From positions 1 to 7,539 of the forward strand of contig JAEZQV010000422.1 of assembly GCA_023441125.1 (NCBI GenBank): a stretch of 7,539 bases of DNA. Direction: 5' to 3'. The notes below the pieces were generated by a model. That model was not told the DNA's origin. It was given only the letters and a program-made list of their open reading frames with translations, and ran no database searches. Below, in pieces: positions 5,726-7,539 of this stretch (the first letter of the stretch is position 1; every line of letters starts with the position of its first letter). The DNA is from Bacillota bacterium. GTDB taxonomy: Bacteria; Bacillota_C; Negativicutes; Sporomusales; Sporomusaceae. A program made the position numbers and the translations under genes.

Positions 5726-7105
5726 CTACATACCTACTGATTCTTCTTCTCCCGGCCGCAGCTCAGTCCGGTTGGGACTGTACCAGTAGCCGGCCTTTAT
5801 CGACAACACGAAGATTAATAAAGACACACCGACCAGTACAGCCGCAGTTTCTCCCAAATAGCCCATGCCGACAAATACCGGCGTAAGCGATACTAAGAAT
5901 ATTTCGACAAAGGCAATAAATATATAAGCAAGCCCATAATCCTGCAGCGCTTTGCTCCGGAATTCCGGGTCGATGATTCTCAGCAGCGTAACGCCTGTCG
6001 CCACTACGCCTGTCGCCCAACCCCAGCAGAACAATGCGCGCTCAAACCAATAATTATGGAGCATTCTGGGCCCTAAGTACCATAAAAAGCCGCCGCACCA
6101 GACAAATCCCAGAATACACAGCAGGATTAGAGGAACTGCGTACTGGACAACGATCGCAATCTTCATTGAAGCGATTCCAAAGCAAACCATGAAATCGGTT
6201 ACACAACTACCAATTCTCGTGCTGACGTCTTTGTCCACATACTGGCCCAAATTCACACGGTTTAAAATCAACTGTAAAAATACGCCGGCCAGCATTGACA
6301 AACACATCATCGGCACATCATATTTAGGCATGATGACTTTAAAATACTGATTGGCGTAATAGCCAGCGCCTGTAGCAATCAAAATAAGAACAAGATGCCA
6401 GGCCACCGGATCAATACAGCCCGCGCTTACAGTTCCCATGCCGATAGGTTTGCGCTCTTCCGGCGGAAGCAGACCAGTTTTCATACTTTCAGGCAGAACT
6501 GCCATTGCTTTTACAAACCGGGTTATGCCTAATCTTGTAGCAAGATTAATGAATATCAGTCCGCCGAATATGCCTGAAAGCATCCCGGCAGTAGCCATAG
6601 TGTACCCCACTGTTAGTGCATCTTTAAATCCATAGTTTTGCAAAACTCCGCCCATTGCAGTTGCATAGCCAAAGCCCCCAGCCCATCCGGCCGGCAGCAT
6701 TAATGCAAATCCTTGGTGCAGTTCCGGGAAAAACTGCTTTAAAACTACTATGCCAAACAGCAGGGCTATGCCAAATTGACCTATTTCCGCTACCATGCTG
6801 TAGGAGAAAGTATCGCCAACCTCGGAAACAACCTTTTTTACTGAATCAATCTTCTCATTGCCGATAAATAATGTGGCAAACAGCACCACCACCAACATGT
6901 ACGGATATGATGCTATATTTTTTGAAAAAGGCAAAACATCCAAAAATTGTGATCCCAGTATAATGCCTAGCGCCCCGGCAATAACCGACGCCGGCAAGTA
7001 CATGCTTTGGATTATCCGAAATTTAGCCCTGAGAATTTGGCCAACCAGCAATAGCCCTGCAACTATACAAAAATCAAGCAGCATATCATATGGTCCGAAT
7101 TGCAC
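5726..7105 (-). CDS. GltS-type sodium:solute symporter (ESS family)
   Basis: Polytopic inner-membrane transporter of 459 residues, longer than E. coli GltS (401). Hydrophobic segments are visible from residue 9 onward, for example 10-22, 37-51, 69-82, 103-123, 138-155 and 170-190, and again through the C-terminal half, with a charged hydrophilic tail (RTELRPGEEE). The family's glycine-rich re-entrant loop is represented by PAGWAGGFGYATAMGG (138-153), corresponding to the GGHGTA-type motif of GltS. Characterised GltS proteins import glutamate with sodium. In this context it more likely brings in the amino acid or betaine processed by the downstream genes, which is inference. It starts with GTG (GGTGGG just upstream); the nearby ATG at about 7126 is out of frame and soon stops. 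It ends with TAG followed by in-frame TAA and TAG. Expression probably starts from the extended -10 promoter about 180 bases upstream. Confidence 0.88.
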   Translation of the reverse strand: MQFGPYDMLLDFCIVAGLLLVGQILRAKFRIIQSMYLPASVIAGALGIILGSQFLDVLPFSKNIASYPYMLVVVLFATLFIGNEKIDSVKKVVSEVGDTFSYSMVAEIGQFGIALLFGIVVLKQFFPELHQGFALMLPAGWAGGFGYATAMGGVLQNYGFKDALTVGYTMATAGMLSGIFGGLIFINLATRLGITRFVKAMAVLPESMKTGLLPPEERKPIGMGTVSAGCIDPVAWHLVLILIATGAGYYANQYFKVIMPKYDVPMMCLSMLAGVFLQLILNRVNLGQYVDKDVSTRIGSCVTDFMVCFGIASMKIAIVVQYAVPLILLCILGFVWCGGFLWYLGPRMLHNYWFERALFCWGWATGVVATGVTLLRIIDPEFRSKALQDYGLAYIFIAFVEIFLVSLTPVFVGMGYLGETAAVLVGVSLLIFVLSIKAGYWYSPNRTELRPGEEESVGM

Positions 7106-7212
7106 AATTATCCCACCCTTTGCATATTTTCACTAACTTACCTTCGGCCTAATTTCCAAATATGATTATGATTCCAAGTCAGTACGTCCCTTCCCTTGAT
7201 AAACTTTTTACC

Positions 7213-7238
7213 GAAACGTTTACATGCTGCAACGTTCC
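7213..7238 (-). promoter_or_regulatory. Stem-loop in the symporter leader
   Basis: On the minus strand GGAACGTT pairs with AACGTTTC (one G-U pair) around a 10-base loop. Each arm also contains the self-palindrome AACGTT, so the element could equally be a double DNA operator. It lies within the predicted leader, about 40-65 bases after the likely transcription start. Function unknown. Confidence 0.4.
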
Positions 7239-7285
7239 ACTGATTGTCTGCGTAAGCTCACCTCCAAATTTATAATTATGTAAAA

Positions 7286-7294
7286 ATTATACCA
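7286..7294 (-). promoter_or_regulatory. Extended -10 promoter for the symporter gene
   Basis: The minus strand reads TGG-TATAAT: a perfect -10 hexamer with the TGn extension. No good -35 hexamer is found at 16-18 bases upstream, which fits an extended -10 promoter or one helped by an activator. The predicted start is about base 7279, giving a leader of about 174 bases. Confidence 0.55.
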
Positions 7295-7309
7295 TCTCGC
7301 TCGCTCTAT

Positions 7310-7331
7310 ATATCTGATACATATCTGATCG
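7310..7331. repeat. Tandem 11-base direct repeat next to the symporter promoter
   Basis: On the plus strand ATATCTGATAC is followed directly by ATATCTGATCG (first nine bases identical). The 11-base period is about one helical turn, and the block ends 16 bases upstream of the TG extension, over the position of the missing -35 element. This is a good place for an activator or repressor to bind; no known regulator is recognised. Confidence 0.45.
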
Positions 7332-7336
7332 TTTTG

Positions 7337-7360
7337 ATGCATTTCGTGCCAATAATGCAT
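7337..7360. repeat. Inverted repeat ATGCATT-N10-AATGCAT, operator-like
   Basis: Perfect seven-base arms separated by ten bases, centred about 70 bases upstream of the predicted symporter start. The spacing resembles a dimer-binding operator. The spacer contains TGGCAC on the minus strand, which resembles a sigma-54 -24 box but has no correctly spaced -12 partner. Confidence 0.4.
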
Positions 7361-7506
7361 ATTTTCTGAATGTTCATGTTTTCACCTTTAGATATTCACA
7401 CCTTGGAGAAGAATTACGTTAACCGATCTTTGGGTTAATTCTTATTAACTGCTTGCGACTGGTGATTTAACGCAATAACTGTCAACAGTAAAAATAGTTG
7501 ATAAAA

Positions 7507-7538
7507 TTTAAGAACCCTTAATTTATAAGGGTTCTTAA
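7507..7538 (-). terminator. Terminator-like hairpin at the window's right end
   Basis: Perfect 12-bp inverted repeat TTAAGAACCCTT / AAGGGTTCTTAA (7508-7519 and 7527-7538) with a seven-base loop. On the minus strand it is followed by ATTTTAT. It probably ends a transcript from a gene beyond the window. The AACCCTT/AAGGGTT core is shared with the hairpin at 3311-3336. Confidence 0.55.
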
Positions 7539-7539
7539 G

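Larger units (their letters stand above)
7106..7539. other. 434-base control region upstream of the symporter gene
   Basis: No convincing gene is present. In the direction of transcription it contains a terminator-like hairpin (7507-7538), an inverted repeat TTAACC-N8-GGTTAA (7419-7438), a possible 23-codon frame (7306-7377), an ATGCATT-N10-AATGCAT inverted repeat (7337-7360), a tandem 11-base repeat (7310-7331), an extended -10 promoter (7286-7294), and a leader of about 170 bases with one clear stem-loop (7213-7238). I do not recognise a known riboswitch class in the leader. Confidence 0.6.

Noticed and set aside
7212..7225. TGTAAACGTTTCG as a CcpA catabolite-repression (cre) site
   Set aside because: The left half fits, but the right half departs from the consensus at its last conserved positions; the stem-loop explains the sequence as well.
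7337..7351. TGGCACGAAATGCAT as a second sigma-54 promoter, before the symporter gene
   Set aside because: The GG and GC are only 8 bases apart instead of 10; this spacing is strict for sigma-54.
7457..7485. TTGACA (minus strand, 7485-7480) as a -35 box
   Set aside because: No -10-like hexamer occurs 16-18 bases downstream. The neighbouring GTTATTGC resembles a -12 box but lacks the GG of the -24 box.

Overview
The window looks like part of a catabolic island from an anaerobic, probably acetogenic or otherwise strictly anaerobic member of the Bacillota (Clostridia or Negativicutes type; a Sporomusa-like organism would fit). The grounds are strong GGAGG ribosome binding sites, moderate GC, an MttB-family methyltransferase paired with a corrinoid protein, and a sigma-54-type promoter. 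The organism cannot be named from this sequence alone. All seven genes lie on the minus strand, so transcription runs from high to low coordinates.

Layout in the direction of transcription: (1) 7539-7106 is a 434-base control region with a terminator-like hairpin from the preceding gene, several operator-like repeats and an extended -10 promoter. (2) 7105-5726 encodes a GltS-type sodium-coupled symporter. (3) 5687-5656 is an intrinsic terminator. (4) 5606-3484 encodes the large and small subunits of a two-subunit aconitase X, then a RidA-family protein. (5) 3483-3173 is a 311-base control region with two terminator-like hairpins, a three-copy repeat that could bind an activator, and a near-consensus sigma-54 promoter. 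(6) 3172-1 encodes an ornithine cyclodeaminase/mu-crystallin-family oxidoreductase, a non-pyrrolysine MttB-family methyltransferase, and a DxHxxG corrinoid protein cut by the window edge.

How they may work together (inference): bacterial aconitase X proteins are known as 3-hydroxyproline dehydratases that give delta1-pyrroline-2-carboxylate, and members of the ornithine cyclodeaminase superfamily reduce that cyclic imine to L-proline. RidA proteins act on reactive enamines and imines. MttB-family enzymes without pyrrolysine remove a methyl group from quaternary amines such as glycine betaine or proline betaine and pass it to a corrinoid protein. Together this suggests uptake and anaerobic breakdown of an N-methylated, hydroxylated cyclic amino acid, for example a hydroxyproline betaine, with the methyl group feeding one-carbon metabolism and the ring feeding proline metabolism. 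The individual families are recognised with good confidence. The substrate and the joint pathway are a hypothesis. No methylcorrinoid:tetrahydrofolate methyltransferase, corrinoid reactivase, sigma-54 activator or pyrrolysine gene is present in the window.
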